Assembly (NCBI GenBank): GCA_020162035.1
Contig: JAIUNM010000007.1
Coordinates: 1-64,000 of the forward strand
Source of the DNA: Bacteroidota bacterium
GTDB taxonomy: Bacteria > Bacteroidota > Bacteroidia > B-17B0 > Aurantibacillaceae
DNA: 64,000 nt
Direction of reading: 5' to 3'
The notes under the pieces are model-generated. The model was given only the letters and a program-made list of their open reading frames with translations, was not told the origin of the DNA and made no database searches. A program made the position numbers and the translations under genes. Within the stretch, counting starts at the first letter, position 1. Each line of letters starts with the position of its first letter. Shown piece by piece: positions 34,708 through 44,473 of the stretch.

Positions 34708-35421
34708 ATGAAAAATCTTTTTGCCTTACTTATGCTTATAGCGTTAACATATAGTTGTGCTAAAAAGAAAATTCCTGAACCCGAAAAATTATTAGGTTTA
34801 GATTATTATCCAACTAACATAGGTAAATTTGTTGAGTATGAAGTTGATAGTACTGTTTATACAGATTTACCTGTAACTGTAAAAACTTATAATTATAGAA
34901 TTAAAGAAATTTTAACCGAACAATTTATAGATAATGAAGGTAAACCAGCTTTAAAACTTGAAAGGTATATTAAATTTAAAAGTACAACAAAACCATACGA
35001 CAGCATACCCTATGTAATTAAAGAAGTGTGGATGATAAATGCTACAAATAAGAATGTACAAGTTAACGAAAGAGATTTAAGATTTACTAAATTAATTTTC
35101 CCCGTTGAATTAAATGCAACGTGGAATGGCAACGCCTTAAATAATATAGGAGAACAATTATATACATACAATTATTTTGATAAAACTGAAACAATAAATA
35201 ATATTAATCTCGAAAAAACACTTTTAGTTACTGAACAAGATCAAAAAAATTTAATTGAACTTCATTTTTCTACTGAAAAGTATGCTAAAAATATAGGCTT
35301 GGTAGAAAGAACAATAAAACACGTTTATTCAAACAATGTAGTTCCTAATGTACCAATTGAAAACAGAATTGAAACAGGAATTATTTACAATCAAAAAATA
35401 ATAGCATATGGTCAACAATAA
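34708..35421 (+). CDS. Lipoprotein, unknown
   Basis: A 237-residue lipoprotein (LLMLIALTYSCAKKK, lipidated Cys). The mature protein (LLGLDYYPTNIGKFVEYEVDSTVY...) is a beta-rich domain common in Bacteroidota lipoproteins that begin LDYYP-x-x-x-G-x-x-x-x-Y-x-V. It overlaps the peptidase gene by 14 bases in another frame. No function assigned. Confidence 0.75.
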   Translation: MKNLFALLMLIALTYSCAKKKIPEPEKLLGLDYYPTNIGKFVEYEVDSTVYTDLPVTVKTYNYRIKEILTEQFIDNEGKPALKLERYIKFKSTTKPYDSIPYVIKEVWMINATNKNVQVNERDLRFTKLIFPVELNATWNGNALNNIGEQLYTYNYFDKTETINNINLEKTLLVTEQDQKNLIELHFSTEKYAKNIGLVERTIKHVYSNNVVPNVPIENRIETGIIYNQKIIAYGQQ

Positions 35422-37045
35422 AAAAATACTCGTAATTGTATTATCATTTATTTTTACGTCAATTAGTTTTTCACAAGTAAAGTTTTGGGTAAAATTTAAA
35501 AATAAAACAGGCACGCCTTATACAACTGTAAACCCATCGGCTTACCTAAGTACAAAAGCTATAAACCGTAGAACAACTTATAACATTGCAATAGATCAAT
35601 TAGATTTACCTGTAAACCCAAGCTATGTTAGCCTAGTTGATGCAATAAGTAATGTTACCATTTTATATGTTAGTAAATGGCTAAACGCTTGTGTTATATC
35701 TATACCTAACACAACACCATTAACCGCTATTAACGCGTTACCTTTTGTGCAAAGTAGTACACAGGCCAACCGTTATAAAATAGATTTAATTAAAGTTGAT
35801 GAAAGTTTTAGCACAACAAACTATAATTTAGAAAAATTAAATGTAGCTGGTTATAATTATGGTGGTGCATTACATCAAACCAAACAATTAAATTTAGATT
35901 GTTTGCATAACCAAGGTTACAGAGGTCAAAACATGACCATTGCAGTATTAGATGCTGGTTTTAAAGATGTAAACACTAACCCAGTTTTTGACAGTATTAG
36001 AAATAGAGGTGGGATTTTAGGCACACAAGATTTTGTTACTGGCGGCACAAGTGTATATGAAGATGATACTCATGGTGCAATGGCATTTTCGTGTATGGCA
36101 GCTTTAAAACCCGGATTTATAATTGGTACTGCACCTTTAGCAAATTATTATTTATTTAGAACTGAAGATGTAAGTACCGAAACCATTAGCGAAGAGTACA
36201 ATTGGATAAGAGCTGCAGAATATGCAGATAGCGCTGGAGTTGATGTTATTTCAACTTCATTAGGCTACACAACTTTTGATAACCCTGCACAAAGCCATAA
36301 CATGAGTCAACTAGATGGTAAAACAGCACCTATGAGTATAGCTGCAAATATAGCTGCAAGAAAAGGAATTTTAGTTGTAAATTCTGCCGGTAATGGGAAT
36401 GGAAGTAGCTGGCCAAAAATAAGTGTGCCTGCAGATGCTGATAGCATTTGTACTGTTGGCGCAATAGATAGTTTAAGTAATGTAACTAGTTTTAGCTCAA
36501 TTGGCCCAACAAGTGATGGAAGAATTAAACCTGATTTATGTGCAAGAGGTGGAAATGCTTGGGTTGCAACTACCACAGGTGGAGTAATGCCGGCAAATGG
36601 CACATCATTTAGTTGCCCTATTTTAGCAGGTGCCATGGCTTGTTTTTGGCAAGCACATAAAACATACAATAACATAAAAGTAATTGATACTTTAAAAACA
36701 AATGCAACATTTAGCGCAACTCCAAATAACAGTATTGGCTGGGGAGTGCCAAATTTATGTGTTATACCTGCAATTAACCCTCCGGTTGGTATTCAAAAAT
36801 TTGCTAAAGAAAATTTACCTCAACTAACAGTATGGCCTAACCCTGCAAAAGATTTTATTACGATGAATTGCAGTGATGAAATTAAAACAGTCCAAATAAT
36901 AAATTTAATAGGTCAAATTGAATTGTTTGAAACAATAAATTCTACAACAACTACACTTAACTTTAAAAAATTAAATTCAGGAACATATTTTATTAAAATA
37001 AATACTAATAAAAATACTTTAGTTAGAAAAATTATTGTAGAGTAA
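35408..37045 (+). CDS. Secreted subtilisin-like (S8) peptidase with T9SS type A sorting domain
   Basis: A 545-residue protease. Signal peptide (IVLSFIFTSISFSQ); propeptide region about 20-150; S8 domain with Asp in TIAVLDAGF, His in DDTHGAMAFSC, oxyanion Asn in VNSAGNGNG and Ser in NGTSFSCPILAGAMACF. The last 75 residues (LTVWPNPAKDFITM...GTYFIKINTNKNTLVRKIIV) are a type A T9SS sorting domain, so the protein should cross the outer membrane by type IX secretion and be attached or released. Last gene of the 34082 operon. Confidence 0.93.
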   Translation: MVNNKKILVIVLSFIFTSISFSQVKFWVKFKNKTGTPYTTVNPSAYLSTKAINRRTTYNIAIDQLDLPVNPSYVSLVDAISNVTILYVSKWLNACVISIPNTTPLTAINALPFVQSSTQANRYKIDLIKVDESFSTTNYNLEKLNVAGYNYGGALHQTKQLNLDCLHNQGYRGQNMTIAVLDAGFKDVNTNPVFDSIRNRGGILGTQDFVTGGTSVYEDDTHGAMAFSCMAALKPGFIIGTAPLANYYLFRTEDVSTETISEEYNWIRAAEYADSAGVDVISTSLGYTTFDNPAQSHNMSQLDGKTAPMSIAANIAARKGILVVNSAGNGNGSSWPKISVPADADSICTVGAIDSLSNVTSFSSIGPTSDGRIKPDLCARGGNAWVATTTGGVMPANGTSFSCPILAGAMACFWQAHKTYNNIKVIDTLKTNATFSATPNNSIGWGVPNLCVIPAINPPVGIQKFAKENLPQLTVWPNPAKDFITMNCSDEIKTVQIINLIGQIELFETINSTTTTLNFKKLNSGTYFIKINTNKNTLVRKIIVE

Positions 37046-37051
37046 AAAAAA

Positions 37052-38077
37052 TTACTTTAAAAAATATGGCGGGGTAACTAAAAGTTTACCAAAAATATAA
37101 TATTGCGCAATAGCAAATTGTTTATCGCCTTCAAATACTAAATAAAAACGATCAGGGTCGAAACTAAATTTATTTAATGTATCGCTTTTTAAATGGTTTG
37201 GAGCTTCTTTTCTGTAAAATTTATAAACATTTGTTTTAAAAGGACGTTCATCTATAGTAATTGAAGCAAAAGGTTTATTCATTAATAACGAATCTTGAAA
37301 CTTTTTACTGTAACTACTTATTAAACCTTCGTAACTTAAATTTTGAAAATAGGCTAAGTATTGTTTTAAATTAGCTTCTGTTGCGTTTAATGGCTTGCCT
37401 TGAATCGAATTTAATTTAAAATTTTTAGTGTCAATAACATCAATAACAAAACTAGAATCTTTATTAGCCAAATACTCTACTTTAATTTGTTTAATTTGAT
37501 TAGGAGTTAAAGTAATTACTTGCTGACTTCGCCATTCGTTTTCTTTACAAATGTAACGTGGTTTTAAATAACCTTTAAATCCTGGTAAATGACAAATGTA
37601 AGGTGTTTTAAAATTTTCACCATTTTCAATATCAGTTAACAACATGTATGAACCCTCGTAATCTTGAGTTTCGTGGCCAATATAATATTGTTTAATAAGT
37701 TCGTTGCTTGTGTTATAAATTTCAACTTTAAATGATAAGCCAGCCAATAATTTTACAGTTTCTTCTTGTGCCGATTTAGGAACAGGCATTTTTACATCTA
37801 TATTTTTTATAATTTCGAGTAAATTTAAAATAGCATCTGACCTACACTTAAATTTGTTGTTTACAAACCAGCCATCTTTAGTTCTTAAAATATTTGAAGA
37901 ATTTCCTTCTTTATCTGCAATAAAAATTTTACCAATGCTTGCTGTATCTTTTACTGCAAACTTTCTATCTTCCATATCATCTGTGGTAGATGGTTTAGCC
38001 TTAGTTCTGTATAAATAAAAAGCTAATAAAGATAAAGCAACTAAAACAGAAATTAAAATTAGAGATGAACGTTTCAT
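37052..38077 (-). CDS. DUF4340 domain protein
   Basis: A 341-residue protein with an N-terminal transmembrane segment (ISVLVALSLLAFYLY) and an extracytoplasmic region of repeated beta units, the DUF4340 family. Typical motif: SIGKIFIADKEGNSSNILRTKDGWFVNNKFKCRSDAI. Elsewhere this family is near gliding or ABC-transporter (gldG-like) genes; here it follows the PorP-like gene by 4 bases and is probably in its operon. Function unknown. Confidence 0.85.
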   Translation of the reverse strand: MKRSSLILISVLVALSLLAFYLYRTKAKPSTTDDMEDRKFAVKDTASIGKIFIADKEGNSSNILRTKDGWFVNNKFKCRSDAILNLLEIIKNIDVKMPVPKSAQEETVKLLAGLSFKVEIYNTSNELIKQYYIGHETQDYEGSYMLLTDIENGENFKTPYICHLPGFKGYLKPRYICKENEWRSQQVITLTPNQIKQIKVEYLANKDSSFVIDVIDTKNFKLNSIQGKPLNATEANLKQYLAYFQNLSYEGLISSYSKKFQDSLLMNKPFASITIDERPFKTNVYKFYRKEAPNHLKSDTLNKFSFDPDRFYLVFEGDKQFAIAQYYIFGKLLVTPPYFLK

Positions 38078-38081
38078 TTAA

Positions 38082-39137
38082 TTACTTAAATTCTCTTCGG
38101 GCATCAAATAACGAACTTGCCAATTTATTGTATCTAATTCCAATTTCAAAACCTCCACGGTAACGTGAAACCGTTCTGTAATTAGACACATTAAAATCGT
38201 AAGAAGCGGTAAAAGATAAATCATCCATATCGTAAGTTAATTGAGGAATAAAAGCATCTTTTGTTCTATAATATAAACCAAAACCAATTGCATTTTGAGT
38301 TTTTTGTCCGGTTGTTTTAGTTCCTGTACTCATACGATATTTAACAACCGAGCCAACTATCATTTGGTATGCTTTTGCTTGCATGTGCGCAACTAAAACA
38401 GGTACAATTGTAAACTTTGTGTCTTCAAAATCGTGCACAGCATTTATCATTATAGTATGTCGCATTGGCATACGGTAATTAGAACCTGGCATAAAATCTT
38501 GCACAGCTCTGTTTAAATGAAATAAACCATACGAAAACTTAAGAGAAGTAACATCATCATGGTCTTGGTCTGTTTTTACTTTACTCCATTCGTAAGCCAT
38601 ACCAAAGTTTATATCAGTTGTTGTAAATTGTCTGAAGTTTTTTTCGCCATTTAAAGCAGCATTATCTTCTAAATAATTTCCATTAAATTGCGATGCAAAT
38701 CTTAAATTATTATAGTTTGCGCTACCATTATCTACACCACCAGATATACCAGCACTTAAAACGCCTTTTTTACCAACTTTAATAATACCACTAATGTGTA
38801 ACAACACATTGTTTTTGGTAATATTTGCACTACCGGCTCTATCATATGCCCATGTAAAACCTAAGCCTAAGAAAGATTTACGATGACGCGATTTAAACAA
38901 TCCACCATCTACCGAAACAACACCAGTATTAAAAGCGGCACCAAAAGAATTTCCCATTGACGTCCATTGATTTCTGTAATTAATTATTGCGCGCGTGTAT
39001 CCATTAAAAAAACCAGTGTTTGCAGGGCTCATTAATAATGGCGTTTCATTTACTTGTGAAAAATGAATATCTTGAGCATTAGCATTAGTTAAAAACAAAA
39101 TGCAAAACAAAAAGATATTTAAAAGTTTATTTTTCAT
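38082..39137 (-). CDS. PorP/SprF family type IX secretion-associated outer-membrane protein
   Basis: A 351-residue protein from ATG 39137 (MKNKLLNIFLFCILF), chosen because the signal peptide starts there; 39152 is also possible. After the signal (FLTNANAQ) the mature start DIHFSQVNETPLLMSPANTGFFNG is the PorP/SprF hallmark. Multiple beta-strands follow (FLGLGFTWAYDRAGSANITKN, AIGFGLYYRTKDAFIPQL). SprF-type proteins help surface delivery of the adjacent large T9SS substrate. Here that partner is 39169-42018, 31 bases upstream. Confidence 0.93.
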   Translation of the reverse strand: MKNKLLNIFLFCILFLTNANAQDIHFSQVNETPLLMSPANTGFFNGYTRAIINYRNQWTSMGNSFGAAFNTGVVSVDGGLFKSRHRKSFLGLGFTWAYDRAGSANITKNNVLLHISGIIKVGKKGVLSAGISGGVDNGSANYNNLRFASQFNGNYLEDNAALNGEKNFRQFTTTDINFGMAYEWSKVKTDQDHDDVTSLKFSYGLFHLNRAVQDFMPGSNYRMPMRHTIMINAVHDFEDTKFTIVPVLVAHMQAKAYQMIVGSVVKYRMSTGTKTTGQKTQNAIGFGLYYRTKDAFIPQLTYDMDDLSFTASYDFNVSNYRTVSRYRGGFEIGIRYNKLASSLFDARREFK

Positions 39138-39168
39138 ATGAGTTAATTTCATGTAATTGCTTTTAATT

Positions 39169-42018
39169 TTATCTTATTAATGTTACGTTACCTTTAGCCA
39201 TTTTAGCTTCGTTAGCTGCATTGGTGTAATTTACAACATAGGCATAAACTCCACTTTGTGCTTCTTTTCCGCCAAACATACCATTCCAACCTTGTTTAGG
39301 GTCGGTAGATCGAAATACTTCTTGCCCCCATCGGTTATAAATTCTTAAATCGTAATTAGATGTAAATTCAGAACTGCCTAAAGGTCTAAACTCATCGTTA
39401 ACATTATCGCCATTTGGAGAAAAAGCATTTGGAATATTTGCTGCTTCGCCATACTGGCTTAAATCTGTTAATTTATTTGTAAATACGGCAATAATTTCTT
39501 CGCCTAAACTTGTTACTGAAAAATTTACAGAATCAGCAATGCTATTATTTACTTGTGGATTATTTTTAAATTCCCAGTGATGGAAAGCATAATCTGTAGA
39601 AGTAGGTATTGCTTTAATTGGTAAGTTAGTTCCGTAAATAGAGTTTGACCATTTGTAATTAGGTAGAATTAATGAATTTAATCTTACTACTCCTGCACCT
39701 TCTGGCTCAACATCAACCGAAACAGCAAAAGGACCTAATTGTGGGCCATAAATTGTTGTACATGTACCTACTGAAGAAAAACCGTAACCTTTAACATAAT
39801 CACAACGTTTTTGAAGTATGCGTTTAAAAGCAACCATGTTTGAATCCCATGCATCCATAATAGTAGCAAATTCTCCTGGCGTTGGTGTGCTAGCAGGGTC
39901 TTCATGATACTTCATTTCTTTGCTGTAAAGATTATAGATATAATCGTAATGTTTCATTATTTCAGTACAACTTAATGGTCCGTTTAATAAATCTTGATAA
40001 CGATTTAAATATTCTAATTTAAATGATGGTACACGACGTAATAAATTATCAAAAATATTACCATGACCATTAGATTTTTGAGGTAAAATATTAATAGTTG
40101 GTGTTAATGGCACATGTGGTAAACAAATATTCATAAATGGATTAACATAAGCAACTGGATTTGCAGTAACAGTTGTATAATTAAATACAGTTGGTACATT
40201 CCATAAATAATAATGCCATTTGTTACCGTATTGACCAACATTTTGAGCACCTTTAGCAAAAGCAACATTATATGTCCAAATATTGTTATTAATACAATAG
40301 CTATTTAAAATCATATAATCTAACATGCTTTTTTTATCAATTCTATTCATTAAAGCATAATAGCCATTGCTTGCTGTTGGATTTAAATTAGACATAGTAC
40401 CATTAACACCCATAGTATAAGTGCTTGCCCAATTGTTCATAAAACTACTTGTAGAACCATCTATGTATGGGTAACTAATAGAACCTTCAATACTACTATT
40501 TACAAAATTTAAATCTAAACTATCTAACGATTGTTTGTAATAATAATTTTCGTAATATTTATCATAAATTTCGGTTAAATTATAAACGCCTGTATAAGTA
40601 CCATTTGTCATTGCAACAACTGGTTTAATGTGCAACGGGCTAACATTTAAATTATTTTTAGCCGCTAAGGATTGTACAAATACATCTCTAATTCCGGTAC
40701 CTTCAGGTGTTGCACTTGGGCCACTATTAGGATAAGAGTGGCTTTCAACATCGCCACCTTTTAAATGTAAGGTAGGAAAACTACTTCTATTACTTGTACC
40801 TAAACCAGCAACATTAAAAATTTTACCTTGCCACTCGCAACCCATTCCTCTTCTATCATCAATGGTAATATAATACCCTTTTTGTTTGGTTTTCCATGGT
40901 TCATTAATTGGTCGACTAATTACACCATAGGCATCAACCCATTGATTTTTGTTATCAAAATATTCAACGTGTACTGTGCCTGTTGGTGGCGGAGGAACTG
41001 CACCATTTGATGGGAAAAATGATGTTGCCTCTAAAGAGCTCATAGTTACGGCAATTAAACCAAATTGTGGATTAAAAGCGTTATGTTCATTATCTTGAAA
41101 ATAGGTGTTGGTTTCGCAAAAACTTGGTAAGTATTGGTCTTGTAAACATTCGCTAAGCACAATTGGATTTGTTCCTGTATATTGTGCTCTTGGATAGGTT
41201 ACAGCACGAATGTTTGTAGTATTTGGATTTAAAAATATCGGACTGTTTGTACCAGTATATACTGGCGATGTTGTTTGATTTGGAAATTGGCTTGTTCCAT
41301 TTTCGTAGCGCACTTCAAAACATTGCCCTGTAGAATCTGCAATTAACCCACCTACAAGTATTTGAACTTCTCCGGCATTGCCAACTAAACCAAATTGAGT
41401 GTTAGGAGTAACACTAAAAACTGGAGTAGGCATATAATCCTTATAACTCAATGTGTTTGTAGGGTTAGCCAACATAAATGTATTTGCAGTACTAACACGC
41501 CATAAATGAAAGCCCATTTGGCTATATGAACCTAGTTCGCGAATACGTGTATGCCCATAAGAAGTACGTTTTATAGCAATAGAATCTCTAATTGTACCAT
41601 CTAAATGTGTAAGAATTAACCATTCAGATTTACATTGAGTAATATCAAAATTGGCATGATGTTCTGGGCCGCCTAACGTTGTTAGGGTTTTATTTTTACC
41701 ATCTAACCAAATTACCCCAAAACCATTAACAGCAAGGGTAAACGTATTAGGGAATTTCCATTTAAATAAATTTGTTTTATCATCACTTAAACCCCAATTA
41801 GCTAAATTAAGTGTTTGTGTGTGTACATTTAAAAGTTCTACCCAATCTCCGGCTTTTCCATAGCCATCAATATAAGTGCCATCGTTAGATACACAATACT
41901 CATTAACTACAACGCCTCTATTAGTAAAAGGCTGAGCTATTATTTTACTATTAAAGCAAAATGCGCAGAACAAAACCAAATAAAATAACTTGGTAAAAAA
42001 AACTTTCTTTTTTTCCAT
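39169..42018 (-). CDS. Large T9SS substrate: lamin-tail domain, CotH domain, type B sorting domain
   Basis: A 949-residue exported protein (ATG 42018, signal YLVLFCAFCFNSKIIAQ). Residues about 30-135: lamin-tail-like domain (VNEYCVSNDGTYIDGYGKAGDWVELLN; LANWGLSDDKTNLFKW). About 345-730: CotH kinase-like region (HVEYFDNKNQW; TLHLKGGDVESHSYPN; YTGVYNLTEIYDKYY; NRIDKKSMLDYMILNSY). Last 80: gliding-motility type B sorting domain (IPNAFSPNGDNVNDEFRP; LRIYNRWGQEVFRS; GWNGMFGG). Probably a large surface protein. Paired with the PorP-like gene. Confidence 0.88.
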   Translation of the reverse strand: MEKKKVFFTKLFYLVLFCAFCFNSKIIAQPFTNRGVVVNEYCVSNDGTYIDGYGKAGDWVELLNVHTQTLNLANWGLSDDKTNLFKWKFPNTFTLAVNGFGVIWLDGKNKTLTTLGGPEHHANFDITQCKSEWLILTHLDGTIRDSIAIKRTSYGHTRIRELGSYSQMGFHLWRVSTANTFMLANPTNTLSYKDYMPTPVFSVTPNTQFGLVGNAGEVQILVGGLIADSTGQCFEVRYENGTSQFPNQTTSPVYTGTNSPIFLNPNTTNIRAVTYPRAQYTGTNPIVLSECLQDQYLPSFCETNTYFQDNEHNAFNPQFGLIAVTMSSLEATSFFPSNGAVPPPPTGTVHVEYFDNKNQWVDAYGVISRPINEPWKTKQKGYYITIDDRRGMGCEWQGKIFNVAGLGTSNRSSFPTLHLKGGDVESHSYPNSGPSATPEGTGIRDVFVQSLAAKNNLNVSPLHIKPVVAMTNGTYTGVYNLTEIYDKYYENYYYKQSLDSLDLNFVNSSIEGSISYPYIDGSTSSFMNNWASTYTMGVNGTMSNLNPTASNGYYALMNRIDKKSMLDYMILNSYCINNNIWTYNVAFAKGAQNVGQYGNKWHYYLWNVPTVFNYTTVTANPVAYVNPFMNICLPHVPLTPTINILPQKSNGHGNIFDNLLRRVPSFKLEYLNRYQDLLNGPLSCTEIMKHYDYIYNLYSKEMKYHEDPASTPTPGEFATIMDAWDSNMVAFKRILQKRCDYVKGYGFSSVGTCTTIYGPQLGPFAVSVDVEPEGAGVVRLNSLILPNYKWSNSIYGTNLPIKAIPTSTDYAFHHWEFKNNPQVNNSIADSVNFSVTSLGEEIIAVFTNKLTDLSQYGEAANIPNAFSPNGDNVNDEFRPLGSSEFTSNYDLRIYNRWGQEVFRSTDPKQGWNGMFGGKEAQSGVYAYVVNYTNAANEAKMAKGNVTLIR

Positions 42019-42117
42019 AACCATTATAACTCGTAAAAATACAAAAAACATTGCTAATTTTTTAAAAAAACTGCTTTTTTGTTAAATTAAAATTGTTAAT
42101 CAAAGGTTTTAAAATCT

Positions 42118-42125
42118 TAAATTTG
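42118..42125 (+). promoter_or_regulatory. Probable promoter -7 element TAAATTTG
   Basis: Lies 16 bases before the ATG of the amidophosphoribosyltransferase gene, with a TTG 22 bases upstream at 42093-42095. Confidence 0.55.
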
Positions 42126-42141
42126 TTGCTCATCTTTTTTT

Positions 42142-44040
42142 ATGAGCGATAACATACATCATGAATGCGGCGTAGTTTTAATTAGATTATTAAAACCTGT
42201 TGAATTTTATAAGCAAAAATATGGCTCTGCAAGGTACGGCATTCATAAACTTTACCAAATTATGGAGAAGATGATTAACCGCGGGCAAGATGGCGCAGGT
42301 ATTGCTACTATTAAGCTAGATGCTGAGCCTGGAAGTAATTATATTGATAGGCTAAGGAGTATAGAAAGCAAAGCTACACAAGATATTTTTGGCCAAATAA
42401 ATCAACTTTTTGTTAATGCACAAAGAAATAACCCAAACGAATACAAAGACGCTAAATGGCAAAAAAATAATATTCCATTTTTGGGCGATTTGTTAATGGG
42501 ACATTTAAGGTACGGCACTTATGGTAAAAACAGCATTCATAGTTGCCACCCATTTAGGCGACAAAATAACTGGATGAGCAGAAATTTAGTAGTTGCAGGT
42601 AATTTTAATTTAACTAATGTTGATGAGTTATTTGGACATTTAGTTGAATTAGGTCAACATCCTACTGAAATGGCTGATACAGTAACTGTATTAGAAAAAA
42701 TTGGTCATTTTTTAGATAAAGAAAATGATAAATTATTTAAACAATTTAAAGAATTAAATGATAAAAATTATGAGATAAGCAAGCTCATTCAGAAAAACAT
42801 TGATATTGCTAGCATATTAAAAGAAAGTAGTAAACGTTGGGATGGTGGTTATGTTATGGCAGGAATGATTGGTCATGGCGATGCATTTGTGTTACGCGAC
42901 CCAAATGGTATAAGACCTGCATACTATTATAAAGATGAAGAGATTATAGTTATTGCAAGTGAACGACCTGTTATACAAACTGTTTTAAACGTTGAGTTTG
43001 ATAAAATAAATGAACTTACACCAGGCCATGCTGCCATAATTAAAAAAGATGGATCGTTTAATGAAGTAGAAATAATACCAGCCGAAGAAAAAATGAGTTG
43101 TAGTTTTGAACGTATTTATTTTAGCAGAGGTAATGATGCTGAAATTTATACTGAACGAAATGCTTTAGGAAGAAATTTAACTAATGTGGTATTAAAAAGT
43201 ATTAATTACGATTTAAAAAACACAGTATTTAGTTATATACCAAACACGGCCGAAATCGCATTTGGCGGATTAGTTGAAGGCATTGATGATTACAATAATG
43301 ATTTAAAAACTAAACAACTCATAAATTCTAAAAACTTAAGTGAAACGGAAATTAAAGATATTTTATCTGTTCATCCGCGCATACATAAAGTTGTTTTAAA
43401 AGATGCTAAACAACGAACATTTATAACTAACGATGAAAGCAGAGACAGTTTAGTTAATTTGGTTTATGATATAACTTATGGAACTGTTAAAAAGCAACAG
43501 GATAAGTTAGTAGTTTTAGATGATAGTATTGTTAGAGGAACCACTTTAAAGCAAAGCATATTACAAATTTTAGATAGGTTGCAAGCTAAAAAAATAATTG
43601 TTGTAAGTTCAGCCCCGCAAATACGTTATCCAGATTGTTATGGAATAGACATGGCTATTCTTGGAAAATTTATAGCATTTGAAGCTGCAATTACTTTGTT
43701 AAAAGATAATGGCAAACAATCTTTTTTAACCGATTTATACGAGCGTACTAAAGTAGAAATTGAGAAACCTAAAGAAGAACAAGTTAATATGGTAAAAGAA
43801 ATTTATGCTTTATTTAGTGCAGAAGAAATTTCGAAAAAAATTGCAGAATTACTTAAGCCTAAAAATTTAAAAGCAGAGTTAGAAATAATTTACCAAAGCA
43901 TTGAAGGATTACACAATTCATGTCCTAAAAATAAAGGCGATTGGTATTTTACTGGCAACTACCCTACTCCTGGTGGAAATAAAGTTGTAAACAAATCGTT
44001 TATTAATTTTATGGAAGGCAAAAATGTAAGAGCTTATTAA
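42142..44040 (+). CDS. Amidophosphoribosyltransferase-like protein, long form
   Basis: A 632-residue protein combining a class II (Ntn) glutamine amidotransferase domain and a phosphoribosyltransferase domain, as in PurF, which makes phosphoribosylamine in purine synthesis. Likely nucleophile Cys9 after an 8-residue propeptide (NIHHECGVV). Signatures: NRGQDGAGIAT, GHLRYGTYG, SCHPF, RDPNGIRPAYYY and the PRPP loop VVLDDSIVRGTT. Canonical PurF is about 470-510 residues; the extra length is in insertions within the amidotransferase domain and a C-terminal extension (LYERTKVEIEKPKEE...). It may be a paralogue of a separate standard PurF. Confidence 0.85.
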   Translation: MSDNIHHECGVVLIRLLKPVEFYKQKYGSARYGIHKLYQIMEKMINRGQDGAGIATIKLDAEPGSNYIDRLRSIESKATQDIFGQINQLFVNAQRNNPNEYKDAKWQKNNIPFLGDLLMGHLRYGTYGKNSIHSCHPFRRQNNWMSRNLVVAGNFNLTNVDELFGHLVELGQHPTEMADTVTVLEKIGHFLDKENDKLFKQFKELNDKNYEISKLIQKNIDIASILKESSKRWDGGYVMAGMIGHGDAFVLRDPNGIRPAYYYKDEEIIVIASERPVIQTVLNVEFDKINELTPGHAAIIKKDGSFNEVEIIPAEEKMSCSFERIYFSRGNDAEIYTERNALGRNLTNVVLKSINYDLKNTVFSYIPNTAEIAFGGLVEGIDDYNNDLKTKQLINSKNLSETEIKDILSVHPRIHKVVLKDAKQRTFITNDESRDSLVNLVYDITYGTVKKQQDKLVVLDDSIVRGTTLKQSILQILDRLQAKKIIVVSSAPQIRYPDCYGIDMAILGKFIAFEAAITLLKDNGKQSFLTDLYERTKVEIEKPKEEQVNMVKEIYALFSAEEISKKIAELLKPKNLKAELEIIYQSIEGLHNSCPKNKGDWYFTGNYPTPGGNKVVNKSFINFMEGKNVRAY

Positions 44041-44453
44041 GTATTAAACTTAATTGCGTCTTGTTTCATTCTATTAATCATACTAACTAAACCATTAGCA
44101 CGGGTTGGACTTAAATGCTCCATTAAACCAATTGTTTTCATAAAATTAAGTTCAGCATTTATAATAGCTTTTGGAGGCTGATTACTTAACACTCTAACCA
44201 TTAATGCAACAATTCCTTTTGTTATAATTGCATCACTATCTGCGGTATAAATTAATTTACCATTTTCAAAATCGGTATGTAACCATACTTTACTTTGGCA
44301 ACCTTTAATTAAATTATTTTCAGTTTTATATTCAGGTTTTATTATTGGTAAATTTTTTCCTAAATCTATAATGTGTTCGTACTTACCCTCCCAATCATCT
44401 CCAAACAATTCAAATTCTTCAATAATTTCATTTTCTATTTCATTTATAGTCAT
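44037..44453 (-). CDS. sufE: Cysteine desulfurase accessory protein SufE
   Basis: A 138-residue SufE. ATG 44453 chosen over TTG 44465. WEGKYEHIIDLGKNLP is the usual start; active-site Cys in LIKGCQSKVWL; SDAIITKGIVALMVRVLS completes the fold. SufE takes sulfur from SufS and passes it to SufBCD. Last gene of the suf operon; overlaps the convergent gene by 4 bases. Confidence 0.95.
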   Translation of the reverse strand: MTINEIENEIIEEFELFGDDWEGKYEHIIDLGKNLPIIKPEYKTENNLIKGCQSKVWLHTDFENGKLIYTADSDAIITKGIVALMVRVLSNQPPKAIINAELNFMKTIGLMEHLSPTRANGLVSMINRMKQDAIKFNT

Positions 44454-44473
44454 ACCCAAAATCAATAAATAAA

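Noticed and set aside
36307-36675. 122-codon minus-strand frame inside the S8 peptidase
   Set aside because: Overlaps the conserved catalytic region of a clear peptidase gene and has no features of its own.
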